DNA of 8,341 bases. Source: Acidaminococcaceae bacterium. GTDB taxonomy: Bacteria; Bacillota; Negativicutes; Acidaminococcales; Acidaminococcaceae. Positions 1 through 6,346 of this stretch are shown here, piece by piece. The translations under genes and the position numbers were made by a program. Location: positions 1-8,341 of the forward strand of contig DOSQ01000031.1 in assembly GCA_003512125.1 (NCBI GenBank), read 5' to 3'. How positions within the stretch are numbered: position 1 is the stretch's first letter; each line of letters starts with the position of its first letter. Below the pieces are notes generated by a model that searched no databases, was not told the DNA's origin, and saw only the letters and a program-made list of their open reading frames with translations.

Positions 1-47
1 CCTACCGCTTAGGAGGCGGTCGCTCTATCCAGCTGAGCTACGGAACC
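1..47 (-). tRNA. tRNA-Arg (anticodon CCU), 5' part, cut by the window edge
   Basis: Read on the minus strand from position 47, the sequence folds as the first part of a tRNA. It has a 7-base acceptor strand GGTTCCG, then TA at positions 8-9, a D arm with GCTC/GAGC around AGCTGGATA, and an anticodon arm ACCGC-CTCCTAA-GCGGT. The anticodon is CCT, which reads AGG, so the tRNA carries arginine. The variable loop begins at the window edge. The T arm and the acceptor 3' strand lie outside, so acceptor pairing cannot be confirmed. It is preceded by its own promoter and isolated from the upstream gene by a terminator hairpin. Confidence 0.95.
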
Positions 48-56
48 ATATGAACA

Positions 57-85
57 ATTATAAACATTTAACCATACACGGTACA
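57..85 (-). promoter_or_regulatory. Promoter of the tRNA-Arg gene
   Basis: The minus strand has a perfect -10 box TATAAT at 62-57, nine bases before the tRNA 5' end. That would start the transcript about 2-4 bases ahead of the mature tRNA. At 17-base spacing the -35 position (85-80) reads TGTACC, a poor match to TTGACA. The -10 is convincing and the -35 is weak. A short direct repeat, ACGGTAC at 78-84 and 87-93, overlaps the -35 area with no known meaning. Confidence 0.6.
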
Positions 86-105
86 TACGGTACGCGTAAA
101 GAGAG

Positions 106-132
106 AAAATGCCGGTTATACGCCGGCATTTT
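106..132. terminator. Symmetric hairpin terminator between the small orphan gene and the tRNA
   Basis: A 10-base perfect inverted repeat (106-115 and 123-132, arms AAAATGCCGG and CCGGCATTTT) surrounds a 7-base loop. The GC core of five pairs is flanked by A and T runs, so it resembles an intrinsic terminator on either strand. The U tract is short, about four bases, then CTCTCTTT on the minus strand. It lies 9 bases past the stop codon at 142, so its likely job is to end the minus-strand transcript of the 142-450 gene before the tRNA promoter. Confidence 0.8.
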
Positions 133-141
133 GATTGCCTT

Positions 142-450
142 TTACAGATTTTCCGCCATACCCGGCGGCATGCTCCATTCCACCCGCACATCAATGGAGA
201 CCCACATCCGGGTCAGGCAAAGCTGAAAATTTTCCAGGTTTTCCAGCGGGTGCAGGGTCACTTCTTTAAAATCCCTGATGGTCGGCCCACAGCACACCTT
301 AAAAGTATGAGGTTCTGCCAGATATTTTTCCACCGCGGCCTTCGGCTTCTCCAGCCCCAGGTGCACATCTGCTTTCCTTGTTGCCGGATCATATTCTATA
401 TATCCGTAATTCCCGTGATGATTGATTGTCACGGCAAATTTTTCCATCAT
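142..450 (-). CDS. Uncharacterised 102-residue protein, possibly a conserved Negativicutes family
   Basis: I cannot assign a function. The start is the ATG at 450. AGGAGG at 462-457 lies 6 bases ahead of it, and a promoter starts transcription near 470. An in-frame TTG at 465 overlaps the ribosome site and is unlikely to be used. The product is soluble with no signal peptide or membrane segment. It opens with a short strand-rich part (KFAVTINHHGNYGYIEYD, residues 4-21), has two adjacent cysteines at 53-54, and ends in an amphipathic, Trp-containing segment (about 72-96, LENFQLCLTRMW then VEWSMPP). That last segment resembles small uncharacterised proteins I associate with Negativicutes, which is a memory-based link. 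The gene is monocistronic, lies downstream of ppk1, and ends at a terminator. No clear terminator separates it from ppk1, so readthrough from the polyphosphate operon is possible. Confidence 0.85.
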   Translation of the reverse strand: MMEKFAVTINHHGNYGYIEYDPATRKADVHLGLEKPKAAVEKYLAEPHTFKVCCGPTIRDFKEVTLHPLENLENFQLCLTRMWVSIDVRVEWSMPPGMAENL

Positions 451-476
451 AACGCCCCTCCTCAAAATTCCGTATT

Positions 477-506
477 ATTATAACACAAAGATGGGCTATT
501 TAACAA
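477..506 (-). promoter_or_regulatory. Promoter of the 102-residue orphan gene
   Basis: On the minus strand, -35 TTGTTA (506-501) and -10 TATAAT (482-477) are separated by 18 bases, giving a predicted start near 470 and a leader of about 20 bases. This gives the small gene its own transcription despite lying only 132 bases after the ppk1 stop codon. The 117-base gap to ppk1 (466-582) otherwise shows no strong terminator hairpin, only a 4-base GGAG/CTCC pairing that I do not consider significant. Confidence 0.75.
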
Positions 507-517
507 TATATATATTG
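504..517. repeat. Perfect 14-base AT palindrome at the -35 box
   Basis: CAATATATATATTG is a perfect palindrome that overlaps the upstream half of the -35 hexamer of the promoter reading into the 102-residue gene. Its position fits an operator for a dimeric repressor. It could equally be chance in an AT-rich spacer, since alternating TA is self-complementary at no cost. Only the outer CAA/TTG triplets carry extra information. Confidence 0.4.
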
Positions 518-582
518 CAGATTCCCTTTATAAATATTTGGAGCAGACGTTACCGGGAAACTCCTTGCAGATACAACACTCC

Positions 583-2883
583 TTACTCCTCGCTTTCCTG
601 TCTGGGCGCGGGGCGCAGTCGCTGTTCCATGGGTATCTTCTCCATGTTTTCCGCCGCCGCCAGCTGTGCCTGTTCGTACAGCAGGTTCTGTGAACTGATT
701 TCCTTTCCCTTACCGGCCACCACCCTGCGGTAATTCCCATTGCTCTGCATCATGTGGGCGCCTGCGTTGTCTTCCAGATACAACTGCAGGATTCCTTTGA
801 TTCGCGAAATATGCTCTTCATTCTCCACCGGGAAGAACAGTTCCACCCGGTCGTTCAGGTTACGTGGCATCCAGTCGGCACTGCTCATGAAGAGCTGCTC
901 GTCCCCGTTGTTGGCGAACCAGAAAATACGGCTGTGTTCCAACTGCCGGCCCACGATGCTGCGTACGGTAATGTTGTCGCTGATACCTTCCAGTCCCGGA
1001 CGCAGGGTGCAGATGCCCCGCACAATCAGTTCAATTTCCACGCCTGCCATGGATGCTTCATACAACTTCTGGATGACAGGCTGGTCCAGCAGGGAGTTCA
1101 TTTTGGCGATAATGTGCCCTTCCCCGCCTTCTTTTACAATACGGATCTCGTTGTCGATCAGCTCATAAATTTTTTCCCGCAGTCCGATGGGCGCCATCAC
1201 CAGCTTGTTCCAGACGGGCGCCTTGGAATAACCGGACAGCAGGTTAAAAAACGCGGACGCATCGCTGCCAAACTGGTCGTTGGCCGTCATCAGACCCATG
1301 TCGGTGTACAGCTTCGCCGTACTGTCATTGTAGTTACCGGTACCCAGATGTACGTATCGTTTGATTCCGTCCGGTTCCTGCCGCACTACCAGAATGATTT
1401 TGGCATGCGTCTTCAGCCCTACCAGACCGTAGATTACATGAGCACCGGCTTTTTCCAGACGGCGGGCCCAAAGGATATTGTTCTCTTCATCAAAACGGGC
1501 CTTCAGTTCCACCAGCACCGTGACCTGTTTTCCGTTTTCCGCCGCCCGGGCCAGCGCTGCCACGATGGGCGAATTGCCGCTGACGCGGTACAGCGTCTGT
1601 TTAATAGCCAGTACTTTGGGGTCGTTTGCCGCATCGCTGACAAACTTCACCACCGGGTCAAAGCTTTCGTAGGGATGGAACAGCAGGATATCCTTCTCTT
1701 TGATCCGTTCAAACAGATTGTCGTACTCCGGCAGATCCTTCGGGCGCTGGGGAACAAACGGCTCGTGGAGCCAGGGCCACATCTTATCCAAAGACACAAA
1801 TTTGAAGAAACAGGTGGCATCCAGCGGGCCGGAAATTTCATAAATTTCCTCATCTGTAAGATCGAGGTTGTCTTCCAGAAACTTTTTAATACTGTTATTG
1901 GCGGTTTTGGCGATCTCCATGCGGCGGGCTGCGCCTCGCTTGCGCTGCCGCAGGGATTTTTCGATTTCCCGCAGCAGGTCGTCGATATCCTCTTCATCCA
2001 CGTCCAAATCGCTGTCACGGGTCAGACGGAACGGCGCCACGTCCAGAATCTGGCAGCCCTGGAACAGATATTTGCAGTGAATGGTGATCAGTTCCTCCAG
2101 ATAAATAAACGTACGCTTTTCTTCCACGGGGATTTCAATCAGACGCGGCAGCAGGGACGGAACCTGTACCACGCTCATGCTTTCTTCCCCGTCTACCGTG
2201 ATCAGTTGCACAGCAAGGTTCAGCGTCTTGTTTCCCAGGAACGGAAATGGCCGGGACGCGTCTACTGCCATCGGCGTCAGTACCGGATACACGACTTCCT
2301 GATAATAATTTTCCAGCCATTCTCTGCCTTCGTCGCTGCAGTCTTCGATGCTCTTAATTTCCGGACCGCCTGCTTTTTTCAGATCTTCCAGTACGTCGGC
2401 GAGAATTTTGCTTTCCAGCTTCATCTGTTCATGGGCCGCCTGGGAGATCATCCGCAGCTGTTCCCGTACCGTCAGGCCGGACGGATCCTTACTGGTCACA
2501 CCGTTTTCATACTGGTCCCACAGCCCGGCCACACGCACCATGAAGAATTCATCCAGGTTGGAGGATGTGATGGCAATAAATTTCAGCCGCTCCAGGATCG
2601 GCGTTGTTTCCACTTCTGCTTCCCGCAGCACCCTGAGATTGAACTTCAGCCAGCTCAGTTCCCTGTTAAAGAAATACTCCGGCCGCTTCAGGTCTGCTTT
2701 CGTCACTTTCTTTTCTCTGGAGATCCCAACCGTCTTATCCGCCACAGGTTCCGGTACCGCAGCGCTCTTAATGCGCTTCTTTACCACTGCTGCAGCTCTT
2801 TTTACCGCGGCCGGCACTTTCTTTTCCGCTGCCGCCACGTTGCGTTTTGTTCTTGTCCCGGTCTTTACTTTCGTCTCACTCAT
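583..2883 (-). CDS. ppk1: Polyphosphate kinase (PPK1)
   Basis: PPK1 polymerises the ATP gamma-phosphate into inorganic polyphosphate through a phosphohistidine intermediate. The 766-residue product shows the family in order. The N-terminal domain has FFNRELSWLKFN at 71-82 and SSNLDEFFMVRVAG at 107-120. The catalytic phospholipase-D-like half has ARFDEENN (462-469), the HxK motif KTHAKI with His493, and YVHLGTGNYN with His512. The second HxK-like site is HSR at 650-652, followed by SSADWMPRN (667-675). HxR at the second site also occurs in known PPK1 enzymes. The start at 2883 has GGTGG seven bases upstream and overlaps the previous stop as ATGA, so the two genes are translationally coupled. 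Two oddities stand out. The first 65 or so residues form a Lys/Ala-rich extension (13 Lys/Arg and 8 Ala in the first 40). A tail of about 45 residues also follows the usual family end near NGNYRR (715-720). Confidence 0.98.
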   Translation of the reverse strand: MSETKVKTGTRTKRNVAAAEKKVPAAVKRAAAVVKKRIKSAAVPEPVADKTVGISREKKVTKADLKRPEYFFNRELSWLKFNLRVLREAEVETTPILERLKFIAITSSNLDEFFMVRVAGLWDQYENGVTSKDPSGLTVREQLRMISQAAHEQMKLESKILADVLEDLKKAGGPEIKSIEDCSDEGREWLENYYQEVVYPVLTPMAVDASRPFPFLGNKTLNLAVQLITVDGEESMSVVQVPSLLPRLIEIPVEEKRTFIYLEELITIHCKYLFQGCQILDVAPFRLTRDSDLDVDEEDIDDLLREIEKSLRQRKRGAARRMEIAKTANNSIKKFLEDNLDLTDEEIYEISGPLDATCFFKFVSLDKMWPWLHEPFVPQRPKDLPEYDNLFERIKEKDILLFHPYESFDPVVKFVSDAANDPKVLAIKQTLYRVSGNSPIVAALARAAENGKQVTVLVELKARFDEENNILWARRLEKAGAHVIYGLVGLKTHAKIILVVRQEPDGIKRYVHLGTGNYNDSTAKLYTDMGLMTANDQFGSDASAFFNLLSGYSKAPVWNKLVMAPIGLREKIYELIDNEIRIVKEGGEGHIIAKMNSLLDQPVIQKLYEASMAGVEIELIVRGICTLRPGLEGISDNITVRSIVGRQLEHSRIFWFANNGDEQLFMSSADWMPRNLNDRVELFFPVENEEHISRIKGILQLYLEDNAGAHMMQSNGNYRRVVAGKGKEISSQNLLYEQAQLAAAENMEKIPMEQRLRPAPRQESEE

Positions 2884-4433
2884 AATGATTCCACCCGTTC
2901 TAACCGCACTTTAAATCCGTATACCTCTTCCATCATCAGCACTTTGGAAGCAAACGTCCATTCTTCCAGATCCAGATCCGCCTTACTCACGACCTGGATC
3001 GTCAGGTCCCTGTTATGCAGATTCACTTTGCACCGCTGGATCTTCTGCATATAACTCCGGTCCAGCGCATCTGCCAGCCGGATGATGGCCGACAGTTTTG
3101 CCACGACAGGCACCAGTTCGTTTTTCAGTTCCGGTACCCGTTTATCGTCCCTCTCCAGTACATTGTGGGCGTGATAATAGGACGCCATGGCGATGACCTG
3201 CTTATCTTCTTCCGTAAAGCCTAATAGATCGGTGCCCATGATCAGCTGGTAGGAATACAGGGAATGGCTGCGCATGGAAACATACTTTCCGATATCATGC
3301 AGGATCGCCGCAGCCCGCAGCAACAGGCGGCAATGATCGTCCAGTCCGTATTTTTTTCCGATCCTGTCAAAGATCACCAGCGCCAGCCGTTCCACCTGGG
3401 TCACATGATTGTAATCATATTCATACGTCTCCCCGACATGATGGATCAGGCTCATCTTCTCTTCTTCCAGCATGCGGGTATAATTTTCGTCTTTTTCACG
3501 GATGAGCCGCAACAAAATCATCCCGTCCAGGAACGTGTCACTGGTGATGATGATTTCTTTGGCCGACGGGGCCAGGTCCAGCAGTTTTTCATACAGCAGA
3601 ACCATAGGCAGCACCAGCTCCGCTTCTGTTTCCGTCAGATGGTATGTCTTCAGCAGCTGGGGCAGGTTCAGCTTGCGGACCTTTTCAAAGAACTTACGGA
3701 ACTCTTCCGTAGTAACACGCTGCACGTTATTCTTGTTGCGGATGCCCATCACCTTCAAGAGCAGTTCCGTTTCCGTTCCGGAAAGCACCAGATATTTTAC
3801 CGCCTGCCCTTCCAACGCTTTGCGCACCGGCCCCATGGTGCTGGACAGGAACTGCATCAACGCTTTGTTGAAATGCAGGCTGCTGCGCTGGTAGTTATTA
3901 AAGCTTTCTTTGATCCGGATGATGCCGATATGGAAATTTTCCTGGAATTTGATCTGTTCATCCTGCACCAGGGATATCCCCAGCCCGCCGGACGAAATAT
4001 CCAGCAGCATCATGCCTTTTTCACTGGAAATGTGCTGGTCCCGTACGGTTTTACGGATCGCCACATACTTGGTATAGATTTCCATGGGCATTTCCGTCAC
4101 CGTAACATCCAGTCCGGTACGCAGCCTGATCTGGTCAAGCATGAACACTTTGTTGCTGGCTTCCCGCACCGCCGTGGTAGCCTGCGCCGTATACACATCC
4201 GTTCCGTAATCCTGCATCAGCTCTTTAAAGCCCTGCAGCACCTGGCAGATTTCTTCTACCATGGAAAAAGGAATACTTTTCTTTTTGAATGCTTCTTCTC
4301 CCAGCCGTATGGGATAATCGCACTGCTCGATCACCTTGACGCGGTTCAGGCTGCGGTATTCCACGATCCGCAGGCGCAGCATTTCTGATCCCAGATGGAT
4401 GGCCGCCAGTGTGGTATAAGTTTTGCGCTTCAT
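2880..4433 (-). CDS. Divergent Ppx/GppA-like protein with intact HD domain, coupled to ppk1
   Basis: The 517-residue protein has the layout of Firmicute exopolyphosphatases: an actin-like Ppx/GppA region (about 1-310) then an HD domain (about 335-460) and a C-terminal tail. The phosphatase motifs are eroded. The first phosphate loop reads AIHLGSEMLRL (11-21) where the family has IDIGSNSxRL. The second reads LDISSGGLGI (144-153) instead of DxGGGSTEL. GGT becomes SGT near 218-220. TAVREA (87-92) is kept, and Glu118 (PMEIY) may occupy the catalytic Glu position. The HD ligands look complete: His343, His379-Asp380 (HDIGK) and Asp455 (ADALD), plus His390 and YHAH at 420-423. GGAGA at 4445-4441 supports the start at 4433. 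Ppk1 begins inside its stop codon. Related clostridial proteins annotated as exopolyphosphatase also vary in the first loop, so this may be a recognised subfamily rather than a dying gene. Enzymatic activity is uncertain. A regulator of PPK1 or an HD phosphohydrolase are both possible. Confidence 0.88.
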   Translation of the reverse strand: MKRKTYTTLAAIHLGSEMLRLRIVEYRSLNRVKVIEQCDYPIRLGEEAFKKKSIPFSMVEEICQVLQGFKELMQDYGTDVYTAQATTAVREASNKVFMLDQIRLRTGLDVTVTEMPMEIYTKYVAIRKTVRDQHISSEKGMMLLDISSGGLGISLVQDEQIKFQENFHIGIIRIKESFNNYQRSSLHFNKALMQFLSSTMGPVRKALEGQAVKYLVLSGTETELLLKVMGIRNKNNVQRVTTEEFRKFFEKVRKLNLPQLLKTYHLTETEAELVLPMVLLYEKLLDLAPSAKEIIITSDTFLDGMILLRLIREKDENYTRMLEEEKMSLIHHVGETYEYDYNHVTQVERLALVIFDRIGKKYGLDDHCRLLLRAAAILHDIGKYVSMRSHSLYSYQLIMGTDLLGFTEEDKQVIAMASYYHAHNVLERDDKRVPELKNELVPVVAKLSAIIRLADALDRSYMQKIQRCKVNLHNRDLTIQVVSKADLDLEEWTFASKVLMMEEVYGFKVRLERVESL

Positions 4434-4440
4434 AAATTTT

Positions 4441-4460
4441 TCTCCATTGTCTTTAATATA
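4441..4460 (-). promoter_or_regulatory. Ribosome site and tentative -10 box of the ppx-like/ppk1 operon
   Basis: On the minus strand, GGAGA at 4445-4441 lies 7 bases before the ATG at 4433 and fixes that start. The best -10 candidate is TATATT at 4460-4455, but at 17-base spacing the -35 position reads CGCTGA, a poor match. The promoter is therefore either activator-dependent or lies further upstream in the AT-rich stretch up to about 4580. I could not choose between these. Confidence 0.4.
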
Positions 4461-4581
4461 GCGTGAATACGAATGAATCAGCGTTTTTTTATGATTGCAA
4501 ATAGCTGTTAATTAAATTTTCGACATTAGTTAAAAAAATCCTTGTGTAAAGAAACGGATTATGATTTTATTTTTAGAAATT

Positions 4582-4609
4582 TTGTCATTTCGACGGAATG
4601 CGTTATAAT
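4582..4609 (+). promoter_or_regulatory. Strong sigma-A-type promoter of the canonical ppx gene
   Basis: TTGTCA (4582-4587) and TATAAT (4604-4609) are spaced 16 bases apart on the plus strand, with a predicted start near 4616. It lies inside the 263-base divergent intergenic region (4434-4696) and serves the gene starting at 4697, leaving an untranslated leader of about 80 bases. An in-frame ATG at 4598 sits in the spacer of this promoter, so that longer reading frame cannot be the translated product of this transcript. Confidence 0.8.
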
Positions 4610-4623
4610 AGTAAACAGAAAGC

Positions 4624-4676
4624 GTTTCCATCCTGCAAAGGAAACAGCGTATCCGTTACGGGAAAAACGCCGGATA
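4624..4676 (+). other. Leader of the canonical ppx mRNA with two small hairpins
   Basis: The transcript leader contains two consecutive inverted repeats. The first is GTTTCC (4624-4629) with GGAAAC (4640-4645) and a 10-base loop. The second is TATCCG (4650-4655) with CGGATA (4671-4676) and a 15-base loop, and it ends 9 bases before the ribosome site GGAGAG (4686-4691). Each stem has six pairs and would be only moderately stable. No known riboswitch class is recognisable, and neither hairpin has a U tract, so attenuation is not indicated. Confidence 0.3.
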
Positions 4677-4696
4677 TATTTCACTGGAGAGACACT

Positions 4697-6226
4697 ATGC
4701 AAAGAATCGCAATCATCGATATCGGCTCCAACTCGGCCCGCCTTGTCATCAGCCACATCTATAAAAGCGGCGCTTACAATATGGTCTTTAATCAGAAAGA
4801 AACCCTGCGCCTTGCACAAAAGACAGAGGGCGGCCTTCTTTCCAAAGAGGCTTTTGAAAGCACGCTCCAGGTCATGCAGTCTTTTGCTTATATGTGCAAA
4901 CAGTATAAGACCGATAAAATCATTGCCGTAGCCACGGCCGCCATCCGCAATGCAAAGAACGGCAGCCAGCTGACCGGAGAAGTTTTTGAAAAGACCGGGA
5001 TCCGGTTACATATCATTTCGGGCAACGCCGAGGCCGCGCTCAGTTATCTCGGGGTCATCAATACCCTGCCTATGAAAGACGGTATCATTTTTGACCTGGG
5101 CGGCGGCTCCACCGAACTGATCCTGTTCCGGGACCGCAAGCTGGTGGAATCGGTTTCCATCCCGCTCGGCGCGGTAAACACCACGGAAATCTTCCATATC
5201 CGCGACACGATGCCCTCCACGGTGTACAGCGACGTCAATTTCTTTATCTCCACCCGCATGGAAAAATATCCTTGGCTGAAGGATGCCAGCCTGCCGCTGA
5301 TCGGTGTCGGCGGCACGGCCCGTACCGTGGCCAAGATGATCCAGAAACGGCGGAACTATCCCTCCAGCCGGATCCATAATTACATCTTCAGTGCCCAGAG
5401 CTTCCGCGCACTGTTTAAAGAACTGCAGAATACCACATTGGAAGAGCGCAAACAAATCCCCGGTCTGTCAGAAGAACGTGCGGATATTATTCTGGCCGGC
5501 GCCTCCATTATCAACTGCCTGCTGATACAGACGCACAGCAAACGGATCATTACATCGGGCTGCGGGCTGCGGGAAGGCCTGTTTTATGATTACTACGCCA
5601 AGACCAACAATGTCCCCCTGATCGCCGGGGATATTTTAGAAGAAAGCACGCAAAACGCACTGCGTCTTTTCTCCGTAAATATCGAACACAACCGGCATGT
5701 GGCCGCGCTGGCTTTATCCATGTTCGACGGCTGGCATGCGTTGCACGGTCTGGGGAAACAATGCCGGAAACTGTTAAAAACGGCGGCGCTGCTACATGAC
5801 ATAGGTATCACGATCAATTATTACAGCCACGCCCGTCATTCCGCCTACATGATCTTAAATGCCAAAATTTTCGGCCTGACCCATGCGGAACAGATGTTGT
5901 GCGCCGTCATCGCCGGCTGGCATAACGGTCTTTCCAAACGCTATTTTAAAAATCATGCGTACCGTCCCCTTCTGACAGAAAAGGACTGGGGAACCGCCGG
6001 CAAGCTGGCACTTCTTCTCGCTTTGGCGGAAAGCCTGGACTATTCCGAAAGCAATACCGTAACCGCGATTGTTCCCTTTCTTGACCACGGTTCCGCTATA
6101 CTGGAAATACATGCCACGGAAACTGCTTCCATTGAGTTACAGCAGTTAAAAACCCACGAAGCATGGTTCAGGGAAACGTTTGGAACTCCTTTAAAAGCCG
6201 CTGTGCAGAAAGAAGCCGGCAGATAA
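4697..6226 (+). CDS. ppx: Exopolyphosphatase / GppA-family phosphatase with HD domain
   Basis: This enzyme is expected to release phosphate from polyphosphate ends and/or hydrolyse pppGpp to ppGpp; the sequence cannot separate the two. The 509-residue protein has the full family signature: DIGSNSARL (8-16), ATAAIRNAKN (79-88), ISGNAEA with the presumed catalytic Glu112 (107-113), DLGGGSTEL (133-141) and GVGGTART (203-210). A C-terminal HD region follows with His334, His367-Asp368 (LHDIG), His381 and GWHN (407-410). At the last HD ligand position it reads AESLD (444-448), with Glu445 where the usual residue is Asp. The ATG at 4697 is preferred because GGAGAG lies 5 bases upstream and residue 1 opens the fold directly. 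An upstream in-frame ATG at 4598 falls inside the promoter. The gene is monocistronic, divergent from the ppx-like/ppk1 operon, and ends at a strong terminator. It is the active-looking partner of the ppk1-linked paralog. Confidence 0.95.
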   Translation: MQRIAIIDIGSNSARLVISHIYKSGAYNMVFNQKETLRLAQKTEGGLLSKEAFESTLQVMQSFAYMCKQYKTDKIIAVATAAIRNAKNGSQLTGEVFEKTGIRLHIISGNAEAALSYLGVINTLPMKDGIIFDLGGGSTELILFRDRKLVESVSIPLGAVNTTEIFHIRDTMPSTVYSDVNFFISTRMEKYPWLKDASLPLIGVGGTARTVAKMIQKRRNYPSSRIHNYIFSAQSFRALFKELQNTTLEERKQIPGLSEERADIILAGASIINCLLIQTHSKRIITSGCGLREGLFYDYYAKTNNVPLIAGDILEESTQNALRLFSVNIEHNRHVAALALSMFDGWHALHGLGKQCRKLLKTAALLHDIGITINYYSHARHSAYMILNAKIFGLTHAEQMLCAVIAGWHNGLSKRYFKNHAYRPLLTEKDWGTAGKLALLLALAESLDYSESNTVTAIVPFLDHGSAILEIHATETASIELQQLKTHEAWFRETFGTPLKAAVQKEAGR

Positions 6227-6299
6227 GTACTGTATCTTCCTGTCTGGCAAAATCCAAAACGGTACAGTATCACAAAGATGGAATCGCCTTAAACAAAAG

Positions 6300-6341
6300 A
6301 AATCCCGGAAGGTTATCTGAAAATCTTCCGGGATTTTTTTT
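6300..6341. terminator. Bidirectional intrinsic terminator between convergent genes
   Basis: A 12-base perfect stem (6300-6311 and 6325-6336, arms AAATCCCGGAAG and CTTCCGGGATTT) has a 13-base loop. On the plus strand it is followed by a run of eight T (6334-6341), a textbook terminator for the ppx gene ending at 6226. Read on the minus strand, the stem is followed by TTTCTTTTGTTT, so it can also end the DUF4127 transcript, whose stop codon lies 6 bases away. The 73 bases between 6227 and 6299 show no gene. Confidence 0.93.
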
Positions 6342-6346
6342 GTGTT

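Noticed and set aside
1..47. tRNA gene as a possible integration site for a mobile element
   Set aside because: Integration uses the tRNA 3' end, which is outside the window. No integrase, attachment repeat or foreign-looking gene is present on the visible side.
754..3054. Very long plus-strand open frame (766 codons) antisense to ppk1
   Set aside because: It is the mirror of the GC-biased ppk1 coding sequence. It has no ribosome site or promoter and encodes a His/Gln/Phe-rich product typical of antisense shadows. ppk1 on the other strand has unmistakable family motifs.
3264..4388. 374-codon plus-strand open frame antisense to the Ppx-like gene
   Set aside because: Same mirror effect. The translation is His/Gln/Phe-rich with no recognisable domain, and it starts inside the HD-domain coding region.
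4500..4590. Pho-box-like repeats (TTAACA/TTTACA hexamers on the minus strand, TTGTCAT on the plus strand) between the divergent genes
   Set aside because: The hexamers are not in the 11-base phasing expected for PhoP/PhoB sites, and the second half-site near TTGTCAT does not match. The region is AT-rich enough to produce them by chance.
4598..4696. 33-residue N-terminal extension of the canonical Ppx from an upstream in-frame ATG
   Set aside because: The ATG lies in the spacer between the -35 and -10 boxes of the gene's own promoter, and the residues have no counterpart in the family. The ATG at 4697 has a proper ribosome site.
6227..6275. Inverted repeat TACTGTA / TACAGTA after the ppx stop codon
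   Set aside because: Only seven pairs with a loop of nearly 30 bases and no T run. The strong terminator at 6300-6341 explains transcription end.
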